DNA of 64,000 nt, taken from NCBI GenBank assembly GCA_011032825.1, contig JAADJZ010000007.1, positions 930,001 through 994,000 on the forward strand, written 5' to 3'. Origin of the DNA: Massariosphaeria phaeospora (lineage: Eukaryota > Ascomycota > Dothideomycetes > Pleosporales). The translations under genes and the position numbers were made by a program. The notes under the pieces were generated by a model that ran no database searches, was not told where the DNA came from, and saw only the letters and a program-made list of their open reading frames with translations. This document shows, piece after piece, positions 1 to 9,569 of this stretch. The stretch's first letter is position 1. Each line of letters starts with the position of its first letter.

Positions 1-84
1 AAGGCAACAACCTGTTGAGAAGACGTTCAGACGGAGAGTTTTCTAGTTTCACTCATCAGTCAACCCACTGCCATTGCCAGAACC

Positions 85-1382
85 ATGGCATCCATCAGAA
101 CTGAGATCAAATACTTCCTCTATTGTCATCCTCTTGTCAAGAAATGCCTGAGAGTCTTATGTATCGCTGTTTGTCCCTGCTCGATATGCCGTCTTGTCCA
201 TTTCGGACGCCGAAAATGTGTTCCCGGACCCGACCGCTACAAACGCGCCCGGATGAGCGAGGTCAGGTTCGAACACAAGTTACAATCCATCAGTAAACGA
301 AAAAGCAGTCTCTCCATGAGCGCAAAGTCCACGAGTCTCTATACGAGGCTGTTCAAGCCGAAGCCGAGTTACCAGCCGCAGTCTGCGTTCTTCGTCAAGC
401 TCCCGCTAGAAATCCGAACAATAATTCTTGAGCTAGTTCTAGACACCGGTCCTCTACATATTGCTATACAGCCTCGTGGACGGCAGGGCAATAAGTTCCT
501 AGACTTATGCTCCTTTCCCTGCGTCATTACGGATCATGCGATTCCAGAGCATCGGTGTCGCCACGGTATACCTAGTCGGTACCCTAAAGGCGTCACAATA
601 CACCGCACTATGTCGGTCTCTGTCCTGAGCACCTGCCGGCTCATGTAAGTGCAAAGCTTCAACGGTTTCCTCTACGGTCGATCTCCATACCGTAACAAAG
701 TGCAGCTTTCGACTGTACTCTATACTGTCCAAACATTTTAGCTTCCTGGCACGCGGCATACCAATTGATATCGTGGCGCGATGCTTATTTTTACAGGTAC
801 TCTGAAGCTACCCCTATACTCTACAACACAAAAGAATTCATCTTTGCTAGCGCTCCCACTTTCGCCGTGTTCACCGCATTGACCCCTACTCCAAACCTAG
901 AACACATCCGCCACATCAAATTCGACGGCATTTTGGAGCATGATTTCCCAATAGATGAATGGTATCGCCTACAAGCAAAAAACAACAGCGATTTCCCAAC
1001 TACTGTCGCTAGTGGGGTTCGCTCCATGGTAGGCCTCCAGTCTATCTCAGTGACTTTCAAGGCTCCCGAAGACAGTCCCCGAAGCGCGGAAGTTGCGGAA
1101 CGAGAATTTGAAAAAGTGCTCGAAGCTATGCCAAGGAGCTGCCGGCTTTATCTCTTTGTGGAAGTAATGGAACTTGGGTGGGAGATATTAAAGATCACGA
1201 AGGATGATGGGTCTAGAAAAAGGATTGGACTAGGGAGGTTACCGTTGGTAGGAACTCATCTTCTACCACAGGATCCAGAGAACTCAAGCACAGGAGGGTT
1301 GCCATGGGGCTCACTGCTCCAGACATCTGAGGACAGGGACATCGAGATGTGTTGGGCGTGTTCGGAACTCGCAGCTTGGTGA
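85..1382 (+). CDS. DUF7730/2EXR-like hypothetical protein, 2 exons
   Basis: Exons 85-644 and 797-1382 join in frame across a 152-bp intron (donor GTAAGT, acceptor TTACAG) and encode 381 residues. The splice restores the family-typical string CRLMYSEATPILYNT, in which the first half (FVKLPLEIRTIILELVL, about residues 93-110) and the second half (YSEATPILY, then LEHIRHIKFD) are the hallmarks of the DUF7730/2EXR-like proteins that are expanded in Pezizomycotina. These N-terminal modules resemble F-boxes in layout, but their biochemical role is unknown to me. The N-terminus is basic with several Cys. The neighbour downstream on the same strand is an F-box gene. Function cannot be assigned further. 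Confidence 0.75.
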
Positions 1383-1656
1383 TACGTTTCCTATTTATAT
1401 GGTCCAAGGCTTCTCAATGATCTCTAGACCACCTCTCACTAGGTGAGTTAACTTCTAGAAGCAATTAGGGTAGTTACCGAAGTACCGCTTTTTCTGTAAG
1501 TCGTGAGCTCGGAGTTGTTCGTACGTGATTTCAGTCCGCAGGACCCAGGTGAGGTGCCAAGGTCTGCCAAGCATTTGCACAGCCCACAACATCCCATGCT
1601 CACCTCAAACCCGAACCCACAGTCAACCCTTAGCGCAGTCAATCCTCAGCAACAAC

Positions 1657-3075
1657 ATGAGCAGCGCCGACCACCTAGTCGTTATTGACAGCGACGATGC
1701 ACAAACCTTCCCACATTTCCTTGCCCGATATGTGAACCGTTCCGCCGACGTCGCAGCCCTCATCGACTCGATCGACTCCAGCCAGCAGCGTTCCTCACCC
1801 ACGTCGCGCCTGCCACACCTGCCAGCAGAGATCGTGCTGAATATACTAGAACACCTACCAGTCGACTATGTCTTGGATTGGAGACTGGTGTGTCGTGGTT
1901 TTCGGGATGCTATTGATGGGAGGGTGCTATATGGTTATCTGAGAAGAGCAGAATTGATTGGATATACTGGACCCAAAACACAGAGGCATATGCACTCCCT
2001 GGCCGAAGATGTCTACGAGCAGATAAATCTTCTACGCGCTCACTTTTCCCATGTTACACATAGTCCCACCGCACCGCTGAAGAGGAAAGAAGATGGCGCC
2101 AAGTGGAGTGGGTCTCGGGCTGTTTTCCACATTGAGAATTCGTGGCTCGAAGCTTTCGATCGAGTCTTCGACACCAACGATCCGGTCTTGCAGTCCGATT
2201 TCCAGTCTAGGAGTATAGTATACAACCTGGAGGGCTATGCCGATGACGATTATGGGACTCTGAGATGGTGCATGAAGCTGGACAAGGCTGTCCTAGACGT
2301 GCCATTTCCGCGTGGGCCCGAGGGGATGTCGAGTATAGATGTTAGTATGACGAATCGGACGGTCATTTTAAGCTGGAAACGTGTGCTCTTCGAGTTCTTG
2401 AAGATGGAGACGGCCCTGCGCAAGAAGTTAGAAAAGGTGAACAGTTGATCCTAAAACAGCTAGCACTAATGACTCAATTGCTAACACTATGAACAGAAAC
2501 GAGACTCCCCTTACACATTCAGCCATACAGAAGATTGCCTCCGAAGTGTACGGCGCCAGCAATTGTGCTCAGCACTCGACCGAGACGTCAAGGTGGATCG
2601 AGAGATCAGGTGGGCAATGAACCAGCTACGTCCACTCTTTGGGAAGCCCCGATTCCATCGGGCATCTCCTCCATGGGATGGCATCGAACAAGCCGAAGAC
2701 GACGCCATGGAAATTCTGATCTTTCTCCGGAGAGAAGCCTCTTTGAGTGTGAGAGAGCTAGCGTACTTATATCAACTGTCCGAGGATAGAACAAGTATGG
2801 AGAAGGAGATGAAGGCTCTTGATCGGGATTTTGAAACCTGGAAGTCTCAGCTGTATCAACCCGCACAGGATTCCAGGACACTTGAACCATTGCCGGAACT
2901 CGAGCGCAACCCCGTAGCTTGGAGCGACGAAGTGAGAGCCAGAGAGGAGAAAAGAGTGACCAGGTGGAAGACGCAGAAGAAGACCATGGATCAAGTCACA
3001 TCGTTGCTGAAGGCTTCTAACGAGGCACTCTCGTTGCCTGAGGATGCTTTCGACGATTCGGGAAGTGAGATCTGA
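1657..3075 (+). CDS. F-box domain protein, 2 exons
   Basis: Exons 1657-2436 and 2497-3075 (60-bp intron, donor GTGAAC, branch-like GCTAAC, acceptor AACAG) encode 452 residues. I chose the ATG at 1657 because the open frame upstream of it reads like untranslated leader. An F-box lies at about residues 52-95 (LPHLPAEIVLNILEHLPVDY, then LDWRLVCRGFRDAI). The rest is charged and probably helical, with no recognisable substrate-binding repeat. By family knowledge the F-box would dock on Skp1 in an SCF ubiquitin ligase; the substrate is unknown. The C-terminus (EMERKR-like charged stretch ending DDSGSEI) is acidic. Gene model is well supported by frame continuity across the intron. Confidence 0.8.
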
Positions 3076-4386
3076 GTGATGAAGCCATTATCTGCACCTC
3101 GGTCACGAATATCGATCACCCAACTTTGCTTCTACCCGGAAAGGCTCACGTTTGTATGTTCGTTACGAGCCCGATCGTGGTATCGTTGTTCATCGGGTGT
3201 CAACTTCGACGAGCTTCCCAAGAGCAACTCCGCCTGTGCAAGGACGCACATCCCCAAGCCATAACAAGGACTAGCGAGAGTCCAGGCTCGACCTGCTCCT
3301 ACGTTCTGTTATGGAGATATCGGACGGTCATGAACGGGCATGTGCCGGCTTGGTCTGTGATACACGAATAATTTGCAAAGAGGTCAGCGCCATCTCTGCC
3401 GCAATCGCGGACCTTTTCAAAGAGAAGCAGCACCTCCGTCAAGCTACAGTATTGCCTTGAACATGGTGACGGAACCGCCTGAGATTTCAGCATAACACCC
3501 AGGAGTAGTCGCCCTCTTGGCCATCAGTGGATAGGTTCCGGACCTGGACTTCTCCGGTCTTCTTAGTAGAGAACCCACGAGTCCGGATATGTATTGGTTT
3601 GCCTTGTTCTACAGTAGGCATTTTCCCTTTCTTCGACGACGTAGAAACTTCTAGGTAGTTCTTCTTTAATGCAAGATCGTATTTCTTTGCCCTATCATCG
3701 GCTCTCGAGGCCAACTCTCTTTCTCACATAGTTGACATGTAAAAAGTCTAATACGCTCTCTCTTTCCCTTGCACAACTGCGTAGCGTTGTGTAATCGAAT
3801 ATCTTCAAATTTGGAAGCGATAGCAACTTGCGCCTTAGTGCACCAGTCTGAACAATTGAAAAGTGCGGAGCGCCTTTCACCTTTCACTCAGCTCAATCCC
3901 ACTGTCAGATCTCATTGCCGATCAAGACAGAATTTCGGCAAGGCGCTTGACTATATAAGAGTTTTGAGCAGGAAGTAAACAGTCTGCCTCTCTCTTATAA
4001 AGCTCTGTTGTCTCTAGTTTAGGGCTTGGGGAGGGGAAAGGGTAGGGCCACTTCGTTGCGCATCGGGGTCAGCCACATGGGACGCACAGCACAGAACTCA
4101 GCGCAGTACTTTCAGCTCAGACCAATGCCTCCATTCCACCGAGGATGAGTGAGTCAGATAAAGGGCCGCAATTCACCAGGGCGGCAGCCTAGCAGCTGCG
4201 CAGCCGCCGCCTTCATCACGCATTAAGTGTAGTCAGCAGCAGCCCCACTTGTTTTGTAAAGTCGTCGCTGTCAGTAGAAATGCTGCACCACCCACCACTA
4301 CCCACTACCCACCACCCGCTCATTTTCGTCGCGCTCACTAGCGACCCCTCGAGCTAACATCTGGACTAGCCACAGCAGCAGCCATC
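3076..4386. other. Intergenic, 1.3 kb
   Basis: No complete gene is evident. It contains a coding-like minus-strand fragment (3487-3714, listed separately) and, on the plus strand, a TATATAA element at 3953-3959 followed by pyrimidine-rich sequence. The last 130 bp before the next ATG are CA/CC-rich (repeated CCACTACC-like units near 4290-4320), as expected of a fungal promoter and leader. Confidence 0.4.
3487..3714 (-). CDS. Possible C-terminal exon of an unrecognised gene
   Basis: A minus-strand frame of about 70 codons reads like real protein (a Lys-rich segment DRAKKYDLALKKNYLEVSTS, then a polar C-terminus ending DYSWVLC). It has no ATG; an in-frame TGA lies just upstream, so it would need an upstream exon joined at one of several AG sites near 3715-3725. 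A second minus-strand frame (3720-3884) starting with ATG could supply it, but I could not find a convincing donor. Could equally be a gene relic. Confidence 0.25.
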   Translation of the reverse strand: MASRADDRAKKYDLALKKNYLEVSTSSKKGKMPTVEQGKPIHIRTRGFSTKKTGEVQVRNLSTDGQEGDYSWVLC

Positions 4387-5649
4387 ATGGCCGCACCCAC
4401 TGCGCTCCGTAAGCGGCTCCTCGACGACATTGGAGAGCTCGAGAACGACCCCTACCCCAATATCTACCTCCACGTCCATGACGCGGACGTCACCCTAGCG
4501 TGCTTGGTACTCACCCCGTTCAACCAACAGGCTCTACATCTCACTATCAAGTTCTACAACGACTACCCTCTACGCGCGCCAAAAGTCACCATCCAGAGTA
4601 AGGTAGATCACCCGAACGTCTTCGGCAACTCCATCTGCGCCACTATGCTCAATTCGGACGAGGGCTGGACACCGGCGTACACGCTGAAGGGAGTGGCGAT
4701 CCAGCTTCTAAGCTTCTTCTCCAGCGAGCGCCTCGAGCAGGACCATGGTAGCAGTCGTTTCGTCGAGCTTTCCCAGTACCGGAAGAAGCCGGACTGGGGG
4801 CATTCGCATCAACACTACTGCGAAGTCTGTAGATTCGGAACGGACGAAGAGGATGACTACATCTACGGACGAATATGGCGCAAGTATGAAAATTTCTGCC
4901 TACGAGCAAGACGGGAGAGGATGATGCAGAGCTCCTCCGGTGAGAAAAAACGTCGGACGTCTCGGCTCTATGAGCTCCCGGACGACATCATGCTGGTGGT
5001 CCTTTCAAAACTCGATACGGCAGACATCGTTGCGTTTTCCGACGCGGTCCCGACACTGAAGTCAATGCTGCACTCTTACGACTTCATCCGCGTCCGCGAG
5101 CTCCAGTGCTTCTGCTTGAAGGAGAACTTCATGGAGACCAAACTCGGCGTCGACGTCTCGGTCGACGGCGGCAAGCGACCGGTCTTTCGCTCCGAGTTCG
5201 ATCTTCTTTCTCACGTGGCATACTATCAGTACGACGTGCGCAAGTCCATCCAAGGCGTCGAGTTCGACTTCTGGCTCCCGCTTCCCCTGTCCCGACGACA
5301 CTGGAGCCGTGTCCGGGCCGACGTTGACGACAGCCTTGCTAGTCTGCGCCGGGCAGCGCATCTGGACGGGCAGGAGAAGGTCAACGTGCTGTACCACTTT
5401 ATGAATAACATCGTGGTTCAGTTTTCTACCGATGCCGATCGCTCGCTCTATCGTGCCGATTCCCGCAGCACGCTTAACCACGCTTCGGAGAAAGCCGTCG
5501 AGTCCTACTTCGCACTGTTCCACCTCCTCATCTGTCTCGCGTGCGAGGATCCGTCCATCATTGCCACCGCGAACCAAATGGTAGCACGCTTTGCAGCCGG
5601 TCACTGCAACAAGAACGCGTTCCCGGATCTCGGCCATTTATTTATTTGA
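4387..5649 (+). CDS. E2 ubiquitin-conjugating (UBC) domain fused to F-box
   Basis: Single-exon gene of 420 residues. Residues about 1-125 form a UBC fold: YPLRAPKVTIQ, the HPN motif at 75-77, the candidate catalytic Cys at 84 in GNSICATML, and the following W-T-P motif (WTPAYTLKGVAIQLLSFF). A short Cys/His segment follows (HSHQHYCEVC, 141-150). An F-box begins near 196 (LYELPDDIMLVVLSKLDTAD). The C-terminal half (ELQCFCLKENFMETKLGV and VEFDFWLPLPLSRRHW) matches, from memory, a conserved block seen in other fungal UBC/F-box proteins. Inference: one polypeptide could combine E2 chemistry with Skp1/cullin recruitment. It sits among other F-box-like genes. ATG context (GCCATCATGG) is good. Confidence 0.85.
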   Translation: MAAPTALRKRLLDDIGELENDPYPNIYLHVHDADVTLACLVLTPFNQQALHLTIKFYNDYPLRAPKVTIQSKVDHPNVFGNSICATMLNSDEGWTPAYTLKGVAIQLLSFFSSERLEQDHGSSRFVELSQYRKKPDWGHSHQHYCEVCRFGTDEEDDYIYGRIWRKYENFCLRARRERMMQSSSGEKKRRTSRLYELPDDIMLVVLSKLDTADIVAFSDAVPTLKSMLHSYDFIRVRELQCFCLKENFMETKLGVDVSVDGGKRPVFRSEFDLLSHVAYYQYDVRKSIQGVEFDFWLPLPLSRRHWSRVRADVDDSLASLRRAAHLDGQEKVNVLYHFMNNIVVQFSTDADRSLYRADSRSTLNHASEKAVESYFALFHLLICLACEDPSIIATANQMVARFAAGHCNKNAFPDLGHLFI

Positions 5650-6145
5650 TTGATTTGAGTCGTTCAGTTATTGCTAACTATGTTGACTACCTATTAATTA
5701 TAAACGTAACTAACAGAAATAATTCGCAATAATAATTATTTTTTTTGCAGCAGATACTGCGTAACTATAGTTTATAAGTATTAAAGTTTAGCTTAGTAAC
5801 TTAAAATAATATTTAAAACTATAGATTAGATGCGCTTTTATAAAAAAAAGCTTAATAATTGTAACAGTCCCTGCGGCAACTTTTCACCATAACCTCCTTT
5901 CACTTCACTTTCACTTGTTACCAAGTGACTTTCTTTTTGGCAGACCATCAGCGGCACCCCAATCCTCGTAGGCGGCACCCCAGAATTTTGGTAGCAGCAA
6001 CTTCAGACGGGAATATCTCTATGAGTCTTCATCTGATTCTTATAGTTTCTAGGCCAAATTAAAGAGCTCGTAAAGGCGCACATTTTCCATATACTATATA
6101 AAATTCTGTCTTCTGCCGTTCAAAAGTTATTCTTAGGTGAAGTAG
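5650..6145. other. AT-rich tract, possible decayed mobile-element remnant
   Basis: Positions about 5655-5870 are strikingly A/T-rich (runs of T8, A8, many TAA/TTA words), unlike the GC-richer flanks. The next 270 bp return to mixed composition and contain a perfect 6-bp inverted repeat CACTTG/CAAGTG near 5914-5929 and a repeated GCGGCACCCCA motif (about 5951 and 5973). Such contrast is typical of old RIP-mutated repeats in filamentous ascomycetes, but no terminal repeats or transposase sequence is visible. Confidence 0.35.
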
Positions 6146-6631
6146 GTGCTCTTCAGCTCTTCAGCCCGCAAGCCCGGAAAGACGCTCGTCCAGCTGCGCG
6201 ACGAACTCTTCGACACCCATGGAGCACCGCCAGCCGGCACGTCCGCAACCATGGCCGAACGCATCCGCCAGATCCGCGACATCGATTCCTTCCCCGCGTT
6301 CCTGACTGCGATGGGTATCAACATCATGCCGACCAAGGACCAGCTCACTGCATTCCTGAAGCGAAGCATCGGCCAGAGTGTTAACGCGGGCTATTCGGTC
6401 ATGCCGCTCTCCCAGAGTGAGGCCTTCATGCTTCGCAAGATGAAGGTCCCGGGTGTCGGCGTGTCCCCGCAAGTGCATTTGACCAGAGACATCGAACGCT
6501 GGTACTACGACAATGGGAGGATGTCCAGTTTCTTCCCCGGTCGCGGTGCTCAGGGTCTGGGCTTTGGACGTGGAGGTCGCGGCGGCGGCGGCGGACGTGG
6601 ATGGGGTAGGGGTAGAGGCGGTAGAGTTTGA
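6146..6631 (+). CDS. RGG/glycine-rich protein, 5'-truncated or missing upstream exon
   Basis: A frame of about 161 codons is open here but starts at GTG; the first ATG is at 6251 (126 residues, MAERIRQIRD). The codons before that ATG also look coding (KTLVQLRDELFDTH), so the true start is probably in a lost or unseen upstream exon. The body is unrecognised; the C-terminus from about residue 135 is an RGG-type low-complexity tail (GFGRGGRGGGGGRGWGRGRG) as found in many RNA-binding proteins. The AT-rich tract immediately upstream could have disrupted the 5' part. I cannot say whether it is expressed. Confidence 0.45.
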   Translation: MLFSSSARKPGKTLVQLRDELFDTHGAPPAGTSATMAERIRQIRDIDSFPAFLTAMGINIMPTKDQLTAFLKRSIGQSVNAGYSVMPLSQSEAFMLRKMKVPGVGVSPQVHLTRDIERWYYDNGRMSSFFPGRGAQGLGFGRGGRGGGGGRGWGRGRGGRV

Positions 6632-7597
6632 ATGGCATCGCATGTTGGAGCACCGGACACCATGCGCTCGGCGAGTGGCACGATTCGACGATTATTTCAG
6701 GCGACGAGCAACTAATTATATGAACTGGTCTGCACCTGTAACATGGCCTACAAGCGGACGAGGTTGTTGACATTGCATGTTGAAATGCTGAAAGAAAAGA
6801 AATGCGCTCGGCTAGTGGGAAGATACGAGAATCTTTCCTGGCGATGAGTAGCTAATTGTATGGACTGGTCTGCACCGGTAACATGGGCATACAATAATGG
6901 CCTTTCATTGTCGATAGCGGACAGATAATGGAGAACCTATAACTGAAAGTGTCTTAAACAGTGTGATGTGATATGGGAGGTGAAATACTTACTGCCAATA
7001 TTAGGAGATACTTGTTTGTTTTCTCCGGGGAGGGATGTCTGCCACGGTAATGGTATACGGACACCATATGCAAAAGTGATGTTCTAGTCTTACCGTTATT
7101 TGTTGGTGGGATATGGACAACTACTGACGGGTAGCTCTGCATCATAGCGTCAGCGCAGGACATAGATCAGACTAGCAGCTTACTCACATACACACTACGA
7201 CTGCTCGTCCCGCCGGCGACTCAAGCAGATAAGGTGATTCACTCCTGCGCAATAAACAGATTGATCCGACGCTCAGTCACGAAGGCTGTCCACGTGCCAA
7301 CTCCGCAACAACTGCAGAAAGTGATTCTTGGTTTAGAGTAGTTTTCTGCATTACCTGAATCTCAACCTTGCTCCTAAACAGCTTTTAGCTACGATTGAAG
7401 TCCAGACTCGACTGGATCCTTACAGTAGCAACCAAATAATGTCCTCAAATTAGGTGACTCCAGGGTGTTCCCATGCCTTCAAACTGGTGCCTCTTGCCAG
7501 ATCCCGAACGGCGTGTAGATGCGGCTGACCTGATGCCAATTTCACATTGCCAATGTTCGGCAAAATGATCCTAACCAAAACCTAATCCCACCAAAGC
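6632..7597. other. Intergenic, about 1 kb, with a diverged direct repeat
   Basis: Besides the repeat listed at 6662-6894, I see only very short coding-like stretches on the minus strand: an ATG frame of 24 codons near 7270-7345, and a pair of segments near 6990-7150 that could splice through a GTAAGA...GGCAG intron. None is enough to call a gene. Confidence 0.3.
6662..6894 (+). repeat. Two diverged direct copies of a ~90-bp unit
   Basis: The segment 6662-6751 (starts ATGCGCTCGGC) reappears at 6802-6894, period 140 bp. Shared blocks include GCGCTCGGC, GCTAATTGTATG/ACTAATTATATG, and AACTGGTCTGCACC/GACTGGTCTGCACC followed by GGTAACATGG. The copies differ at roughly one base in five. They lie immediately after the stop codon of the RGG-rich frame, so this looks like a local tandem duplication of its 3' flank. 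Confidence 0.7.
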
Positions 7598-9100
7598 CTA
7601 CTCGTCTGGAAACAAGCTCACTATACTGTTGGGATAAGATGTGTCCCAATCGATGTTTGACCTCGGTGTGCAGGTCTTCGTTGGCTCCATCGTCTCCCTA
7701 GGCATCCACTCCCCTTGCCTCTCTGCTCGATCCCTGTCCGCAGTCAAATATGCGCGTCGAGTTATGTGTCAGTTCTTGTCTGGCTCGGTTTCGCTCATAG
7801 CGCCATTATGCAACAGTAGGAGTAGCTTTGGAGCACCTGGGATAAGCCAGACGTTGTCAACCCAATGCCCTGTCCTAACTAATTCCTTGAGCTCTTCAGC
7901 TTCCCGCAACCATGTGGACAAAGTAGTGGTGGAGACTTCCTGTAAAGCCGCAAGGAGCTAGGCGACCTTGATACCGTGCTCGTCTTTTACCACGCGCAAG
8001 AGCTGCAACGGCGTAAAAATACCGTCGCCTTGATCTTGACGTGCAACCTTTGGGTTTACTTGATACACACCTAGAGCTTTACAAGGAGGTTGTGTGACGA
8101 ACATGGGGCCAATGATATCAAGCATCCAACGGTGCGAGGCGTCGGTCAGAAGACCACGAGGGGTATGGGAAGGTTGTAAGGTGATTTCGTACCTTCCTTT
8201 GGTCGATGTCATGCGAGGTCCAAATAGGATACCGAAATATGGATTCAGTTGGAACTGGCTAAAATCTAGCCAATATGTGTTTGGAGCGCGGGACTTGACA
8301 TTAGTCGGCGGAGCTGGGTTCCGTGGTCCGAAGGCATCTTGATCATCATCTAGCTCATCTAGTTTGCGAGATATAGATGCCGGGAGATTACGCACTTGGG
8401 TGAATCGTGCTGGGAAATAGAGCTTTTTCCCTCGTCTCTTAACAATGGTGCAATCAAACTCGTCCTCAAAAGCGCTGATGTCGTCCAAGGTTGGTTGAAG
8501 CCATACGATATTGGGGTCGATCAGTTGGCCATACTCGACAGGGGAACATGGACGCGATACCCAGAACGACTCCGGCCCGTGTTTTCGCTCTATGGCAGAC
8601 TTTGCAGATGCGCGCCAGACTGTGGAGACATAGTAAGCAGCAGCCTGTGCTTCCACGCCAGCGATATGGAGGATTTTATCGAGAAGCTCAGGGATGTGAA
8701 AAACACGATGATCAGAGCGGATCGTATTGCGTTGTCGGAGAGGGTTGTCGACCGACCGGGGCGGGCCGGCGTGTGGTGTTTTTTGGTATTGTTTTATCCT
8801 TGCCTCGATTAAGCCCACGGTTTGGGTCCTCCACTCGTCTAGTGTCTTCCGCTCTGCCTGTGAGTACGTTGGGTGCACTCTCGGTCACTCATTCGCCCAA
8901 TCGGCATCTGCTGCCATGTCGCGCCGGAATTGGTAGTCCCGAAAGTGCATGGAGGGTAGCTTTGCATAATCCTGCGGAATATACAAGCCTATAAGAGCGT
9001 GAAACCGATCGAAAATGGGCCCTTCTCGTCCCTCCAAGTATTCACCAATCGGTCCACGATAGGTGTTATCGTATCGTGGCGGGGGAGCGTCGCTAGCCAT
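7598..9100 (-). pseudogene. Decayed copy 1 of a paralogous pair (unknown family)
   Basis: Reading from ATG 9100 on the minus strand, one frame continues for about 500 codons to a TAG at 7598-7600 but is interrupted by three in-frame stops: TGA at 8885-8887, TAG at 7958-7960 and TGA at 7769-7771. The copy at 10987-12388 aligns throughout and has sense codons there (for example DVNWHVTR versus DKN-stop-HITR, a TGG to TGA change). Shared blocks include YSQAERKTLDEWR, SFWVSRPCSPVEYGQ, FPARFTQVRNLPAS and NTYWLDFSQFQLNPY. An HIPELLDKIL segment looks F-box-like, so the parent may be an F-box-type protein; the family is otherwise unrecognised. All stop changes fit C:G to T:A transitions. Confidence 0.7.
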
Positions 9101-9169
9101 GAGTGAGAAGGACGACGGGAGATGACCGGATGGAGAAGGGCGAGAGACGCGATCTCGAGGGAGAGGCGG

Positions 9170-9176
9170 TTTTATA
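9170..9176 (-). promoter_or_regulatory. TATA box upstream of decayed gene copy 1
   Basis: TATAAAA on the minus strand, about 70 bp upstream of the ATG at 9100, followed by a pyrimidine-rich leader. Spacing and context suggest that the gene was once transcribed. Confidence 0.4.
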
Positions 9177-9434
9177 GGCAGTGCGTGCCCTCAGCTTCGG
9201 AACCCTTTGCTGTGTATCGCGGGCGGCGGCTAGGCCAGGCCAGGCAGCAGTGAGCACGTGATCGCCGGGGCCTGTCGCCTAAGCGATGCCAAGTCTCGCT
9301 TTCTCTCTCATTTGCATGTTCACCTCAACACCAGAGCGTTTATTACGACTGCGGCCGCTCGCCCAAGCTTGCGCTACCTTCTTCGTGTTGCGCTGCTTTA
9401 GTTCGCCGCTTTCCTGCCCATCCAATAATCGCTA

Positions 9435-9569
9435 CTAATGACCATACTCGGCATCCACACCCAGGAAATACCAGAGATCGTCATTGCCCGCACCTAGGAT
9501 GAAAGGTTTTTGCGAGCTCCTGTGACGAGCCTCATATGTTTTCAGCGCGAGCTGAGTGGCTGACTTGTT
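9435..9569 (-). CDS. Coding-like terminal exon or relic, 44 codons
   Basis: After a minus-strand CCACAG acceptor, a frame runs 44 codons to TAG and reads like authentic protein (TQLALKTYEARHRS, then KPFILGAGNDDLWYFLGVD). Upstream, an ATG frame (about 9660-9610) ending at a GTGAAA donor and another possible exon with a GTAAGT donor (about 9776) could belong to the same gene, but frames did not connect cleanly in my hands. Family unrecognised; it may be a dead gene like its neighbours. Confidence 0.3.
   Translation of the reverse strand, partial: NKSATQLALKTYEARHRSSQKPFILGAGNDDLWYFLGVDAEYGH

Noticed and set aside
5062..5637. 191-codon minus-strand frame under the E2-F-box gene
   Set aside because: Antisense of a well-supported gene; no motifs and no start context.
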